From Larix kaempferi (taxonomy: Eukaryota > Streptophyta > Pinopsida > Pinales > Pinaceae): a stretch of DNA of 64,000 nt. Under the pieces are notes generated by a model. It did no database searches and had not been told where the DNA came from. It worked only from the letters and a program-made list of their open reading frames with translations. Below, in pieces: positions 9,701 through 20,215 of this stretch (the first letter of the stretch is position 1; each line of letters begins with the position of its first letter). The stretch is taken from NCBI GenBank assembly GCA_027924585.1, contig BSBM01000372.1, forward strand, positions 6,183,001-6,247,000. Reading direction: 5' to 3'. Made by a program: the position numbers and the translations under genes.

Positions 9701-11223
9701 AAGGTCATCTGTCTTTTCTTCAAATTAATGACAGCCAAATTATCAAATGCCCAGTCTATTCCTAAAAGTGCTGGGTATGGTCTACTATCATCCAGGATTT
9801 TGATTACTTCAAAATCTGCAGAGCTTCTTACTCCTTCAATATCAATAGGTACATTGGGTAATCTGCCCAATGGAGAGACTCGTTGCTGATTCGCGAGTCT
9901 TAGCTGGATAGGGGATCTTGTAAGGTGAGGGCTTCCCATCTGTTCCCATGTCTGCATAGTGAGAACATTGGCTTCGGAGCCCAGATCTAACATGACTTCG
10001 TCCATTTCAAATGCTCCAATCTGCGCTGTGAGCCTCATCTCTTTTCCAGTTCTCATGTGACTCCTAATCTGGTGAACAGCACACTGCGGTGTGTTCGTCG
10101 AAGCAGACTGTTGGCACTGATCCAACAGGTGTTGGAGTTCTAGAGTTGCCTTTTCATTGCGCAACAATTTTAAACATTGTCGCAGGAACGCATGAACACT
10201 ACCTAGTGCATGCTCCTCGTCAGGCCTTCCAGCTGTAGTGGCCTGTTCTTGTACCAGGTTGTCTTGTCTTAGCACTTGCGATCTAATATTGTTCTGCGGA
10301 ATTGCGGCAGAACTTGAAGCTCTCGGATCTGAGAAATACTCTTGAGCTTGCTTGAATGCTTCTTTTTGCTTCTGCAGGTTAAGTGGGGCTGGTTTAATAT
10401 TAGCGCGGCGCACCCATTGCGTCGCTTGCTTTCCCATTCCCATCTCTTGCGCACCAGTGGTTGCTCCACTGCGTGTCACTATATTAACTGTAGGGTCTGG
10501 TTCTCTTTTTTCTGCTCCAATCAACTGAATATTCTGATTGACCTGTGGGGTTTTTGCTTGCATCTTAGCCTGTAACTGAGGGCATTCTTCAATGATATGG
10601 TCAGAAGATTTACAATACCTGCAGAGGGTTGTAGGATTTTGGCAATCCCTGGCAAAATGACCTTGTGCTCCGCAATTATAACAAGTGATCTGTCCTCTTC
10701 CGCGACCAAAATTTGTTGTGCGTCCGCGTCCCCTGTAATTTCCTGCTCGGGCGTCGCGAGTTTGGTCATACGGTGGACCTGCTGTGGGTCCTTGTGTCTC
10801 TGCTTGTACCCTATAAACATCATGCTTTCTTTCTATCATAAGATCATATGCTCTACAATTGTTCTCATCATGACCTACTGATTTACAGAAATTACAATAT
10901 AGACTCTTTGGAGTTTGTACATATTTCTGAAGTAAGTGACATTCTTGTGGTCTATGACCTCTAGTTCTACAGATTTCACACCAAGGCCCCTGTGCCTGTG
11001 GTAAAGGGTTAGGTGCTCCAGTTGCAATATAGTCTATGAAAACGGGGCAATGGTCCTTTGAATGACCTTGGGCTTTACATTTTGTACACCAAATTTCTTC
11101 CTTAATCTCCTTTCCTTTCTTAATATCATGCACTTGCAAGGTTAAGTTTGCTAATTGATTCTGTAACTGCGCAACATCGTTGCTTGTTCCCGCAATGGGC
11201 GAAGCTTCTAGTTTCATAGCCAT
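6703..11223 (-). CDS. Gypsy-A nucleocapsid, protease, second capsid-like domain, RT, RNase H, integrase N-half
   Basis: 1506 codons. Five CCHC zinc knuckles start near residues 46, 82, 110, 181 and 201 (for example [14 protein letters not shown]), split by an RGRG-rich linker. The aspartic protease follows near residue 411 ([10 protein letters not shown]). Residues about 605-755 form a second Gag capsid-like domain ([37 protein letters not shown]), which is unusual between protease and RT. RT begins near 900, with catalytic YFDDW near 1054 in place of the common YLDD or FMDD. RNase H follows ([21 protein letters not shown]), then the integrase HHCC zinc site near 1404-1445 (CKCCDVCQ) and the first catalytic aspartate. 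A TAG ends the frame at 6703. The frame is continuous with Gag upstream (TAG at 11239) and integrase downstream, so this is one polyprotein. The ATG at 11223 need not be a real start. Confidence 0.9.
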   Translation of the reverse strand: MAMKLEASPIAGTSNDVAQLQNQLANLTLQVHDIKKGKEIKEEIWCTKCKAQGHSKDHCPVFIDYIATGAPNPLPQAQGPWCEICRTRGHRPQECHLLQKYVQTPKSLYCNFCKSVGHDENNCRAYDLMIERKHDVYRVQAETQGPTAGPPYDQTRDARAGNYRGRGRTTNFGRGRGQITCYNCGAQGHFARDCQNPTTLCRYCKSSDHIIEECPQLQAKMQAKTPQVNQNIQLIGAEKREPDPTVNIVTRSGATTGAQEMGMGKQATQWVRRANIKPAPLNLQKQKEAFKQAQEYFSDPRASSSAAIPQNNIRSQVLRQDNLVQEQATTAGRPDEEHALGSVHAFLRQCLKLLRNEKATLELQHLLDQCQQSASTNTPQCAVHQIRSHMRTGKEMRLTAQIGAFEMDEVMLDLGSEANVLTMQTWEQMGSPHLTRSPIQLRLANQQRVSPLGRLPNVPIDIEGVRSSADFEVIKILDDSRPYPALLGIDWAFDNLAVINLKKRQMTFEDDQIRVIAPLDPIQGPRYIEPIRAEEEARHMESLYQMTTNHSDYVNPTVDGHISWRCDSSCTSDSDAGLENWQNRLHEVSARRCAMMTKSIRWIGTELTDTPIFDGLTEVTKFIHEYEQKLPEQQRIQALDVALRATPARWWVAHKENIHTWQDCRRLILRRFQDTTAEVLRKYEGQSDPRSHIEACIQQWSDITEDEWVHLFIHTLGTVPRNWYTETELRKGTISWPLTIESFQLTFSFESEHPSIDQALKCIKKKIFEQCPLSEYYQPDWAVHIEHALECYNFTAEDEEDDPRNINIPESEGMRNIEGPELDIPAITEHIKLKKINIGTEAEPKFASIGYYWDDETVGHVSELLRDYQDIFPTKFTEIKGILGDLGVMRIPLKADAKPVKQRPYRLNPRYKDKVREEIDKMLAAGIIEPVEESDWISPMVVQEKKTKGEIRICVDLRKLNDASAHDPFPTPFTDEVLDNVGGQEAYSFTDGFSGYHQIRIHPDDRHKTTFATEWGSFQYTVMPFGLKNAPAIFSRVVVAVFKEFIHKFLEVYFDDWTVFGLLKNHIANLRMMLEKCRQHQISLSLKKCIFCAPFGILLGHIVCRQGLLMDPVKVAIIANLPAPNSVKQLRTTLGHTGYYRKFIKGYAKITAPMERLLKKDSKFQWTEECQQSLDTLNEKMITAPILVFPDWRKPFHVHVDASSIALGVVLTQSGEGSIDHPIAYSSRKLSTAEKNYTTTEREGLAMVYALQKFRHYLLGAHFKMYTDHSALKYLVNKPVLGGRICRWLLLFQEYDFEVIVKPGRLNAGPDHLSRIESGEEPTSLEDNLPDAQLFSIQAADEYYSDILEFLTTGQASAEFTIQQKKQLVVRAADFTLIAGQLYKLGPDEVLRRCILPHEKSSIIAEAHSGTAGGHFAGKPTAQKILAAGLWWPTLHKDTKAFCKCCDVCQRTGKPSRRDEMPLRPQITLRAFDKWAIDFVGPINPPGKRTGARYIITATEYLTRWA

Positions 11224-11238
11224 CTCTAGAGCTTGTTC

Positions 11239-12009
11239 CTAAGTATTGAGATTCTGTTGCATAAGAGGAAGTCTAATGTGTGGGAGCAGCGCAGCAATGA
11301 ACCATTCCTTATGCTGCTGTGGTGCAAACTCGAAACTTACTTGATCTATCAAGGCTTTGAACTTCTGGTCAAATTCCCATACTGATTCTGTAGGTAGCTG
11401 TTTGATGTCTTTGAGCTCTGTTATACACTGTGATTCTGATTTAGGTTTCTTAAATTCCCGAATCATAGCATTTCTTACATCAACAAGCGTCCTATTCTGT
11501 GCTGCTGAGTATTTCATGAACCAAGTTAAGGCTCTTTCTCTTAGTGTGGTTGCTAACTGAACCAGTTTAACAGCATCATCATTAATTTGCTTAGTTGTCC
11601 AAATGGCTTCACATAAGAACCAGTGCTGCTCAGGGTCTTCTATCCCTGTTCCTCTAAAAGTTGGTAGCTTCATGTCATCACCCATCCTTCTTGTGCTAGG
11701 TTGAGGTGAGGGTGCTGTAGCAGTGCTTCTGGGCTGGTTAAATAAAGGTGGTTCTGAGGTACTAGAAGTACCGTGTGGGATACTAGAAGGTGTTACTGCG
11801 GGGTTATACTGAGCTCCGTCTGGTTTTTGCGGTGTAAAGGGGTGATAAGGGATATGAGCACTCCCTTTTCTTTCTATATGGCTTGCTCTAGGGACTTGGC
11901 TATCGTCTGGGCTAGACTCAAAAGAATATCGGTCAAGGCCTACTTTATATCGTTTTCCACTACGAGTGCAACCAATAAATTCAGGATCACTATCAGAATC
12001 TACGGACAT
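11239..12009 (-). CDS. Gypsy-A Gag, capsid part
   Basis: 256 codons, in frame with the flanking segments and closed by TAG at 11239-11241. An acidic, serine/proline-rich N-terminal third is followed from about residue 110 by a retrotransposon capsid domain: MKLPTFRGTGIEDPEQHW, then RERALTWFMKY, REFKKPKSESQCITEL and WEFDQKFKALI. These fit the plant Ty3/Gypsy Retrotrans_gag pattern. Only five codons separate the TAG from the next ATG-opened frame, which carries the zinc knuckles that normally end Gag. The stop therefore splits capsid from nucleocapsid, which argues for a nonsense mutation and not a natural Gag end. Confidence 0.85.
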   Translation of the reverse strand: MSVDSDSDPEFIGCTRSGKRYKVGLDRYSFESSPDDSQVPRASHIERKGSAHIPYHPFTPQKPDGAQYNPAVTPSSIPHGTSSTSEPPLFNQPRSTATAPSPQPSTRRMGDDMKLPTFRGTGIEDPEQHWFLCEAIWTTKQINDDAVKLVQLATTLRERALTWFMKYSAAQNRTLVDVRNAMIREFKKPKSESQCITELKDIKQLPTESVWEFDQKFKALIDQVSFEFAPQQHKEWFIAALLPHIRLPLMQQNLNT

Positions 12010-12021
12010 TACTTGTCTATG

Positions 12022-12507
12022 CTATTCATCAGAAGCAATACATAGCTTTCCTTTTTCATACAGAAGCATTTTAATCCATAAGTTCAGAGAATTTAAGAAC
12101 TTACCTCTGTGTACTTGGAAGAAATTCCTCTCAGCTTCACTGAAACTCTTTCTTGTATCTACTGCAAACTCGGTGATGAAACCTTTCAGTATACTATTCA
12201 ACCAAAAGTCTACTGCGCGGGACACAGGATTGTCTATCCGCTTCACAATACTGACTAGCTCAGGCGTCCAAGCGACGGGTCGATCAATATGCACAGTAGG
12301 TCTAGAATCTGCTAACTTGGCTATCCAAGCGTGCAACTCCAGTGCGAATGTAACAAAGAAAATTTCCTGAAGGTCAGTATAAATATACTTCTGTAACCAG
12401 TCTTCTGTTTGGAGCGTAGAGCTTCTATTTTCTTGTTCAGCGAACTCTTTAGCCTTTAAATCAAACCAGTCTCCAATTTCTTTAGCTGTAGGATTCCAGT
12501 AACACAT
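12022..12507 (-). CDS. Gypsy-A Gag, N-terminal part
   Basis: 161 codons from an ATG 263 bp inside the 5' LTR boundary. This is the first sizeable ATG frame after the leader and is in frame with the capsid segment, separated by TAG at 12022-12024 and three sense codons. It is helix-rich with many tryptophans (MCYWNPTAKEIGDWF, LHAWIAKLADSRP). I recognise no conserved domain. Its position suggests a matrix-like Gag region or a lineage-specific N-terminal extension. It could also be a separate small protein if the TAG is natural. Confidence 0.65.
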   Translation of the reverse strand: MCYWNPTAKEIGDWFDLKAKEFAEQENRSSTLQTEDWLQKYIYTDLQEIFFVTFALELHAWIAKLADSRPTVHIDRPVAWTPELVSIVKRIDNPVSRAVDFWLNSILKGFITEFAVDTRKSFSEAERNFFQVHRGKFLNSLNLWIKMLLYEKGKLCIASDE

Positions 12508-12769
12508 TTGTTAACTGAGCAAGTCTCAGTGTAACAGAACCTTGTGCTGGCTTCAGCAACAATCTCAGACGTCGCGGAAATAGTAAGTCTCACAGCAGCA
12601 AGTCGCAAGACAAGGGAACCATTTGTTCTCCTCGATCTCGCGCGTCGCCGAAATAACAAGTCTCACAACAGCAAGTCGCAAGGCAACGGAACCATTTGTT
12701 CTCCTCGATCTCGCGCATCGCCGAAATAACAAGTCTCACAACAGCAAGTCGCAAGGCAACGGAACCATT
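12508..12769 (-). repeat. Gypsy-A leader with triplicated 73-bp repeat
   Basis: Between the 5' LTR and the Gag ATG, a 73-bp unit recurs with starts at 12585, 12658 and 12731; the last copy runs into the LTR boundary. Each copy includes the sequence that next to the LTR acts as primer-binding site (TGGTTCCGTTGCC on the minus strand; the outermost copy differs at two bases) plus the first LTR-like bases. The leader therefore holds three near-identical primer-site copies. Confidence 0.9.
12755..12767 (-). promoter_or_regulatory. Gypsy-A primer-binding site
   Basis: On the minus strand the 5' LTR end CCAACA is followed by two bases and then TGGTTCCGTTGCC. A TGG start pairs with the CCA end of a tRNA. 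It resembles but does not equal the tRNA-Asp-type site reported for some Athila-like elements. I cannot name the primer with certainty. Confidence 0.7.
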
Positions 12770-14202
12770 TGTTGGCTGCTTTCTTGGGCAGACCCGGGTT
12801 TTAATGAAGCGCAGCAACAAACCCCTAGGCGCACTGGCCCTCTCGGCAACGAGCTGCGCAGCAGCTCGAGGTCTCACCCGAAATGGCTATGGGGGGGTTA
12901 AGGAATCAGATTTCCTTAACCTTGGTGACGCGGAGATGGTTCTTCCTTTTCCGGTTCCTCAGATGTCGGTGGTCTGACTTTCCCGCAGGCCCCTTGGCTC
13001 AACTGCGCGGCTTCCTCCCTCAGCAGGCCCGCTGCGCAGTTTCTCCGCTCTGGCGCAGAAGGCAACTATTCCTTGCGTCAACGCGTTAAGTACCTCCTCG
13101 CCCTGCGCTCCCAGCGCAGTAACGCATTCCTCGATCGCTGCCGCGACAGCGCTCCACCACTTCTTCTATACTAACACTTATAGCTATCAAGGGACCTTCC
13201 CAAACTCACTTAAACAGTCGCAAAGATAATGCAAGAGTCTTGTATACACAAGTAATGAACTTAAACAGTTAATCATTCACGCAAACATTATAACAAGAAG
13301 AAATATGTGAAGTTCACCTCCTCGAGGGAAACCACGTCCACGGGAGTGTTATATTAACCAGAAAACGATAGAGTTATACAATATGTTGCGCACACAGCTG
13401 CAGCCTTAGATATTTCCAGGAAACTCCACGCACACAGCTGGGAGCCCTTCTCTCAATCTAGTCTCTTCTCTACAGAGATTACAAAGGCACAGACGTCAAC
13501 TCAGACTGTCTGGCAACTCAGGGATTAGCTCCTCGGCTATCCGATTTCCACCCTAGTTCTACACACTCGGTAGAACACATAGCAAAGGATAATCAACGCA
13601 TGATCTATCCTCGAGACTGACTATCTAACAGTATAACCATCTGACTATCCCAAAAGTATCTAACTCTTCTTCTTATCATGTATACATATATATAGGTGGC
13701 CATGACGGTCACACCTTTACAAAACTATGGGCCTTTCCCAACAGTGATTCCCAAAAACCCTAACCACGCACATGGCTAGGTGTACTGTAGGCGCCGCTTG
13801 TAGTCATGTCGCTGCTTCCTGCAGGCTCCTTGACTTCCGGCGCAGATTGTGGGTATGGGCGCTTGTCCTTCGCCTTCAATGCTCTGGTCCGTTGCTCCTC
13901 CTTGATCCGAGCAACCATAACTTCTGTACTTAGCCTTTAAATGAGGGTAGCTGAGCCCTCTACTCCATTGCCTTATTTATTATGGTAGCTGAGCCACCTT
14001 CATTCTTCTATGACGTGCGCGCGAGCTCCGCGATTTCCGGTCCATGATCCTCGCTGAGCTTGTCCATCTGGCACCGTACTGCGCACCGTCTCCTTCTTGC
14101 CCAAAACTTAGTGCTTGTCCCAAAATTAGCACTTTCCTTTCATACTTGTGCTTTTTCCCCAAAATTCGCAGCTTTACCGCAGCTACGGCCTAGGCTCCAA
14201 CA
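12770..14202 (-). repeat. Gypsy-A 5' LTR
   Basis: 1433 bp with TGTTGG and CCAACA ends. It differs from the 3' LTR by about 19 substitutions that I could count, mostly transitions, and by no indels. Transcription should run toward lower coordinates from the TATA-like block. Confidence 0.95.
13685..13696 (-). promoter_or_regulatory. TATA-like box of the Gypsy-A 5' LTR
   Basis: The minus strand reads CCTATATATATG about 510 bp into the LTR. The same position in the 3' LTR (1914-1925) is identical, and the Gypsy-B LTR has CCTATAAAAATG at the equivalent place (33626-33637). Conservation between families supports a core promoter that would split the LTR into U3 of about 0.5 kb and R-U5 of about 0.9 kb. 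Confidence 0.6.
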
Positions 14203-14207
14203 AACTT
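14203..14207. repeat. Target-site duplication of Gypsy-A, right copy
   Basis: AACTT, identical to 994-998. Confidence 0.95.
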
Positions 14208-16138
14208 GCTTATTCTTCAATGGGCCCAGGAAAGATCCAGAAGAGAAGAAATTGGTGGGTGTGTATTGCATTCTATTGGAAATTGCTACTGGGTGCTGCT
14301 ACTACTTTCGTCTCTGCTACCTCTGTTACAGAGTGATCAACTCCCTTTGCTTCCTATGGCTCTGTATAAAATACAATGGTTTGAAAACCTAAGCATAAGT
14401 ACATGCGACGTTGGACCATAGATAGAGATGACACACCCCAATTATACCTAATGTGGACAATAAAAGGCACAATGATAACTATACAATAAAAAATGAAACC
14501 CCGTACCCATCATAAGAACCAAAATGAAATGCTAGTTTAGGACACTAAAGTCCTCTACAAGTAAATGCCCTATTATTAGTATTTCATGGATCATTATAGT
14601 TCTGACATGAAGATCTATGTTTCTTGTGTCCCAACAAAAACAACATTTAAACCGACAGCAGCCCTACCCTAAACATTTCTCACAAGACACTGTAGCATTT
14701 CCCATAAAAGAAGTAGCAATAGAGGTCTTTCTCTAAAACCCATAAATATCTCAAAACAATTTCAAACAGAAAGGAATACCAATGTAGGACAACAAATTTT
14801 TCCAAACTCCACTGATATAAAAACAACAACAGTACCTTAAAATACTGATAATAAGACAGGGATAATGTGTGAGAGAAATAATGGACTTACACATAGAATG
14901 ACATTAGAATCAAATGTGTTTTTCCTAGTTATCTCTCCATCGATTTCAATCCATAACTTGGGTTGTCTATTCAACTACAGCTTTGGCGCTACCAACAACA
15001 TCAATGTAACATGTTTTGAAGCCCCTCACATTAAATCAATTCATGTACATGAAATCTTGTACTGACATAAATTCATCTACCTTTGACATGTAATTGCTAG
15101 AAATAATCACAAAACAACAAAACAACAACCAGTGAGAATCGAACCTGTTGACAGATTCGCTCTTTGACCCGATCAATCTTATTTTTTATGCAGGCATCCC
15201 ATTCGAACGAGCACAGATTAAATGGATCCAATGCAATCCCTACAGATCTATTCCGATTTCCTTTCAAAAAATGTCCTCTTTTCATTTATTTTTCATTTCT
15301 AATTTTCCCATTTTGCCCACTCAGTTTTTTTCCCGCTTCGATCTCTTTTCTAATTTTCCCATTTTTCCTCAGTTTTTTTCCCTATTTTGTCGTTTATTTA
15401 TTTATTTTCCCTCTCTATCTTATATTTTTTTTTTTTGTATTTTTTTAAAAATTTGTTAATATAAATATTAATATATTTTATGAAGAGAAAATACAAACCC
15501 CAAACAATCATAGGGGAGTGGATTACAAATATGAATAAGAATTATCTAGGAGGATTCAACTAATACTAGAAGGATTTAATGAAGGCATAGGCATATCATG
15601 TCATTAGAGGTCACTTGGCATGACTTGTTGGTACGATTTAAAAGGTGATCTTGGGATTAAATCCTTGAATATGATGTTCACATAATTTAATTTGCTCTAA
15701 AATCTAATTTATTCCTTACATGTAAGGAATAAATACCACAGTTCTAACGTGTTTGATGGGGAGTAGAGAGGAATGTGGGACTTGGGGGGGGGGGAATATG
15801 TTGAGAAGGTGGAGTTGCGGGGGTATTTTTTTGGGGTATGGAAAGAGGAATGGATAGTCTACAAAACACATTTTTGGAATGTTGGATCAAATTAAGAGAG
15901 AAAAATCCATTTTTGTGTGGACCCCAAACAAAATTAGAAGGGTTGTACAAGGTTTCTTTGGGGTATAAGGTATGCAACAAATAAATAGAGCCTTGAAAAT
16001 GGAGCATGATCTAGAAGATGAAGGATCTTTGTAAGGTTGAACCCTAGTTCGATTAATTTTCAATAACAAACTTTTAACTTAGGATAATTTACAAAATAGA
16101 TCATGACATGATCCTACCTTTCACTCTCTCTCCATAAA
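14208..16138. other. Intergenic DNA without a recognised gene
   Basis: The first part continues the sequence that Gypsy-A interrupted, so remains of the kinase ectodomain could lie at its start, but I could not read any. A T-rich block occurs at 15280-15475 and an 11-G run at 15784-15794. Short frames here look like chance. Confidence 0.4.
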
Positions 16139-16345
16139 GAAGTTGAAGAAAATACTACACACTTTTTTCTATCATGTCCCTTTGTAAAGGGGACATGGAA
16201 TGATATTTGAAATTAACAAAAGGAAGATGTAGATGGGAAGGAAAACTTCTAGATGAGGATTTGTAAAACAAGTTGGATATTGAAGAAGTTAGGAAATTGC
16301 ATCATTCCTTGTTGATGTTCATTTGTTGGGAAATTTGGTTATTGT
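16139..16345 (+). pseudogene. LINE reverse-transcriptase C-terminal (zf-RVT-like) remnant
   Basis: Plus-strand translation from 16139 gives EVEENTTHFFLSCPFVKG followed by TWNDI. This matches the H-x-F-x-x-C-P-F-x-x-x-x-W motif of the zinc-binding region after the RT domain in plant non-LTR retrotransposons and related non-LTR reverse-transcriptase proteins. About 110 bp further, FICWEIW fits the usual W-x-x-W block that follows. The frame breaks between the two. No upstream RT or endonuclease region was readable, so this is a short decayed piece. Confidence 0.5.
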
Positions 16346-19011
16346 TATAGTGTATTTTGCCACCTTGTGAGCATTTATACTATTTGGCCTCTGTTATTCA
16401 TTTGATTGACTCAGAACCACTTTTTTCCCTCCAGGAACCCCTTTTTCCCTATTTTTGTTCCTGTACGCGAGCTGCTTGACTGCAACTCACATGTGCGCGG
16501 GTTGTTCCACTATAGCCCACGTGCATTGAGTTAAATGGTAAATTATAGTAAAAAAACTCACTTTTTACTCCAAAAAGTGGTCATAGGGTGACCTTTGGCC
16601 CTCCATGTATCCGAAAACGACTTGATTCGACCTTTCACCTACCTTTGGAGGGTTATATATTGAGCTCTTATGGTACATGGAAGGGGGGGAAAGGGAGAGC
16701 ATCAAAACTCTATTGTATTTTTTCCATAGCTTGAGTCTACAGCCATTGGTCCTTGTTGTTGTGAACGTCTTATGTTCACCTACCAAACTCTTCCATATCT
16801 TGAGTTTTCCATTGCATGGGGGATTGAAGTGGTGGAAACACAAGTGGAGGGACCTAGTTCTCAGTTCAAATGAGTTGCTAGCAAGAGGTTGTATCATGTA
16901 CTTCTTGTTTTCATTAATAGAAATACTCATTTTCTCATCCAATTGATGTTGTGAATGGTTTATTAACATTGGGTACATTTGATTATTACATCATGGACTA
17001 TGCTATTGTTTATGCTAACAACTTTCATATATCATATGCACTTGCTTGGGTTTATTGTTGAGACTAAGCTGCAGGTTCAAGTGTGGTGATTGGAAAGCTC
17101 AACGGGGATCTACACCAAAAGTTCGGTTGAAGGTTGGTCTTTTATTCCACTTCTTAGCATTTACATTTATATAGCATGCATTGGGAATTGAGTTGATTTC
17201 TGGTAGTCATCTATCTGTTGTGGTCTACCCCAAGCCATAGGAAGTTTTTCTCCGTAACAGTTATATTGAATGCCACACTTTTTCAAGGAAAGGTTTGAAT
17301 TCAAAGATGGTGTTCATCAATGTGCTATGGTCAAGTAAGGAAGCATGAGAATGTATGTGCAATTTTATATTTAGTGGTGGGAAAGGACAAGCCTTTTGGT
17401 TTCTTTGGTGGTGCTTCCTGAGATAATCTAGGTGTTAGTTGGGTAGGAAAAATTCTACACTTATCAAATTCATACAAAATCATTTCTGAATGTATTTTTT
17501 GTGTTGGTATGAAAAACATAGTAGAGTTAAGTCTTGCAACAATCTTGATTTTTTTTGTATTGGATAAATGTGTTAGATACCTTCAAAAGTTTGGAGACTC
17601 AAACTTGGTTTTATCCAATCTAGAAAGATCTATCGCTTCATGGAATTAGAACCTCTTTGGGGGTATTTAGAGAATGATGGAATCAAAATATGAATTACAA
17701 TCTATCTGTTTTTGTCATATCAAGAGAGGACACAATCAAGAAGTAGACATATCATCCAAGAGGGCATGAAACTAAAAATAACCTCCCTATTGGTTATTGG
17801 ATAGAGGGAAGGTGAAGAACTATCTAAGGCTCCTTCTTTACAAGATGGATCCTCTCACTCTATTCATCATGACTAGGTATGAAACTATCCCATCATGCAA
17901 TTTGTCCTTGTTGGCTCCTAACATAGAGGGATAATGTATTTGCATGGTATAAATATTTCCCAAACCCATGCTTGTAGTAATGAAATGTAGGTTGTTCCTC
18001 CTTGTCCTACATATCTCATAGTGATCAACTCATCATAAACTCGAGCTAAGACAAAGACTTCCTAGTCATACATCTCTTACTACTCTACTTCCACTACTAG
18101 GGAATTTTTCTATAATATCAAAAGTACCCGTGTGAACTCTATAAGGAGTATCCTCCCTCCTACAACCATAATGATACCTATTTTAGGTTGAAAACGCTCA
18201 TGTAAGTGTGACTCATGAGTCTAACATTGCCCCTGAATTTATCTATATTTTTTGTCAGTCTTAGCCTTGGTAGAGCATCCCAAGTGCATCATTGTCCAGC
18301 TTTTTCTATGAGAGAGTATATTTGGCACTAGGCATCCCTAATGATATTTAGGTGTCCTCTAGTGTGATGGTCATGTGTTTCCATGTGAACTAAAATAACA
18401 GAAGTTTGGAACATTGAGTCAAATGTTATCTTGTAGGAAATTGGAGTTGTGTGTGTAGGATATTCCAAGATTTGAATCATTCTTGGAGGTTTGGCATAAC
18501 TCTCAATTTAGAATAAGGATATTTATGTTATTGGTCAATCTACTCAAGTGAACATGGTCCAGAACTCCCTAGTCCATGTGGATCTAGAAAAAATAGAGAT
18601 AGGACATAAAGCTACTTTCGTAGATCAATTAGAAATCAAGGTACTTAGATATCTTACCTTCATATTCGTATATCTTTCTTCTCTTTATTGCTCCAAGCTC
18701 CGCGGTCATCAGATCCGTAGTTGGAAGACCTGTCAAAGCACATAGAGACAAAACAAGCAGTAAAACATATCTAAACACTAACTGATCCAAGTAAACAGTT
18801 AAGGAAGTAAACTATAAACATCATCAACACATGGACATTTATGGAAAGAGATTATATTACTATAAAAAGAGTGAGTAATGCATAGTAGAGTGACAATTAC
18901 AACCCAAGCCTTAACGTTGCAATATTCCTCCAACAAGCCAAGCCAATGCCTACAAAGGAAATGCATTCCTCCCAAGAGATGGATAGGGATCACCTAGGAT
19001 AATTCCACCAG
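16346..19011. other. Intergenic DNA without a recognised gene
   Basis: 2.7 kb of AT-rich sequence with only short frames on either strand. Some stretches could be decayed repeat, but I found no terminal repeats, target duplications or protein motifs. Confidence 0.4.
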
Positions 19012-19016
19012 CATGT
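19012..19016. repeat. Target-site duplication of Copia-G, left copy
   Basis: CATGT directly before the left LTR, repeated exactly at 23964-23968 after the right LTR. Confidence 0.9.
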
Positions 19017-19911
19017 TGTTGGAATATTCTCCCCATCATTTTGTATTTTGCATGCTTGCATGCAGATCTGCATGTTGCATGCAATTGCATGCATCCAGTC
19101 ATCATCATGGTGGTCTCCCCAGCACCTAGAGCTTGCTTCTAGCTCTTCTTTACCTACATGCAAAACTACATGTTGCATGCATTTGCATGCCACTGCATGC
19201 ATCCAGTCATCATCATGGTGGACCTCCCAGCTCATAGAGCTTGGTTCTAGCTCTCCACAGCCTATCTACAGCCCCAAGGGGGCCTCCCAGTTACCAAAGG
19301 CGCCCTTCTCCAGTATTTTTCATGGCTAGTGCACCTTTATCACCTACCACAGCTAGTTAGGCGCCTTTCTCATCTACCAGTCAGTTATCTCTCAGTTCTT
19401 CCTTGATTTGAGGCTAGATTGACTCCTCCACTGACTGTTTCACTCCGATAGACCTCTAGTGAGACTAGTCTATCCATTCTAACTCCAGTTAGCCACTCAT
19501 GCACCCTTCACTGAGCCTCCTTCATTCAGTTCATGCCTACCTCACTCAGTTAGACTCCTCATGCGCCCTCCACTGAGCCTCCTTCATTCAGTTATTTCCT
19601 ACTTCACTCAGTTAGACTCAGTTGACTGGATGATACATTGACTAGATGATGACTCCACTATCATTCAAGCCACACTCTGAGTTAGGAATTCAAATTCCCT
19701 ACTTGGCCTATTCGAATCCTATATTATGCACCTTACTGTTCTATTGTATTCATTCACTTGCATTCTTATTCATTGTATGATACTGAGATTATGTTCTATT
19801 CTACTGTGTTTATGAGTGATCATTGAGTGTCTCCTTCTCTTCTTCTTTGAAACATGTTTGTGAGTTTGATTGTGAGTTGCTATAGCTGTCAGATCATTGC
19901 ATATTATTACA
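19017..19911 (+). repeat. Copia-G 5' LTR
   Basis: 895 bp. The first 200 bp contain a tandem duplication of roughly 105 bp, each half bearing several GCATGC/CATGCA motifs. The TTACA end abuts the primer site. Confidence 0.9.
19051..19202 (+). promoter_or_regulatory. Cluster of RY-type CATGCA motifs in the LTR
   Basis: CATGCA occurs at 19059, 19078, 19088, 19157, 19176 and 19196, with further CATGC variants between. CATGCA is the core of the RY element bound by plant B3 factors of the ABI3/FUS3/LEC2 group. The cluster recurs in the right LTR near 22403-22550. A regulatory role is inference; low sequence complexity is the alternative. Confidence 0.45.
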
Positions 19912-19926
19912 TGGTATCAGAGCAGG
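19912..19926 (+). promoter_or_regulatory. Copia-G primer-binding site (tRNA-iMet)
   Basis: TGGTATCAGAGC starts at the base after the LTR and is the standard complement of the plant initiator methionine tRNA 3' end. Confidence 0.95.
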
Positions 19927-20215
19927 AAGCAGCTATTCGAATTGCAGCAGTTGCAACATTTCTTTGAGTAGCTATCTTTCACTTGTGCACTAGAAGCCTT
20001 TGAGTTTCCACAGTAAATCCTAGTGCTATTACTTGATTTCATTGGAGAAATCCATTGAGGTATTTCCAGGTGTGAAGTACTTAGTCCATGTGCCAAGTGT
20101 CATTAAGGTAGTGTTGAGTCAAAGTGTAGCATTCTCCATTAGCACATCTTTTATTGTTTTGTAGGTTTATTCACATGTTCGGAATCTTCTTCAACTATTG
20201 ACTTTCTCTGTTAAG

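Larger units (their letters stand above)
999..14202 (-). mobile_element. Complete Ty3/Gypsy LTR retrotransposon (Gypsy-A)
   Basis: A 13.2-kb element with two 1433-bp LTRs of equal length, TGTTGG...CCAACA ends and an AACTT target duplication. All coding is on the minus strand, so the right LTR (12770-14202) is the 5' LTR. Order: 5' LTR, primer site, Gag, CCHC knuckles, protease, second capsid-like domain, RT, RNase H, integrase, ORF3, polypurine tract, 3' LTR. The integrase-last order places it in Ty3/Gypsy. The lack of a visible chromodomain and the large extra ORF after pol suggest the non-chromovirus (Tat/Athila-like) branch. By eye I count about 19 mismatches and no indels between the LTRs (about 1.3%), so the insertion is fairly recent. 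Three in-frame TAG codons probably make this copy non-autonomous. Confidence 0.95.

Noticed and set aside
12755-12767. Naming the Gypsy-A primer tRNA as Asp
   Set aside because: The site shares most but not all of the bases I recall for Asp-primed elements. Without a tRNA comparison the identity stays open.
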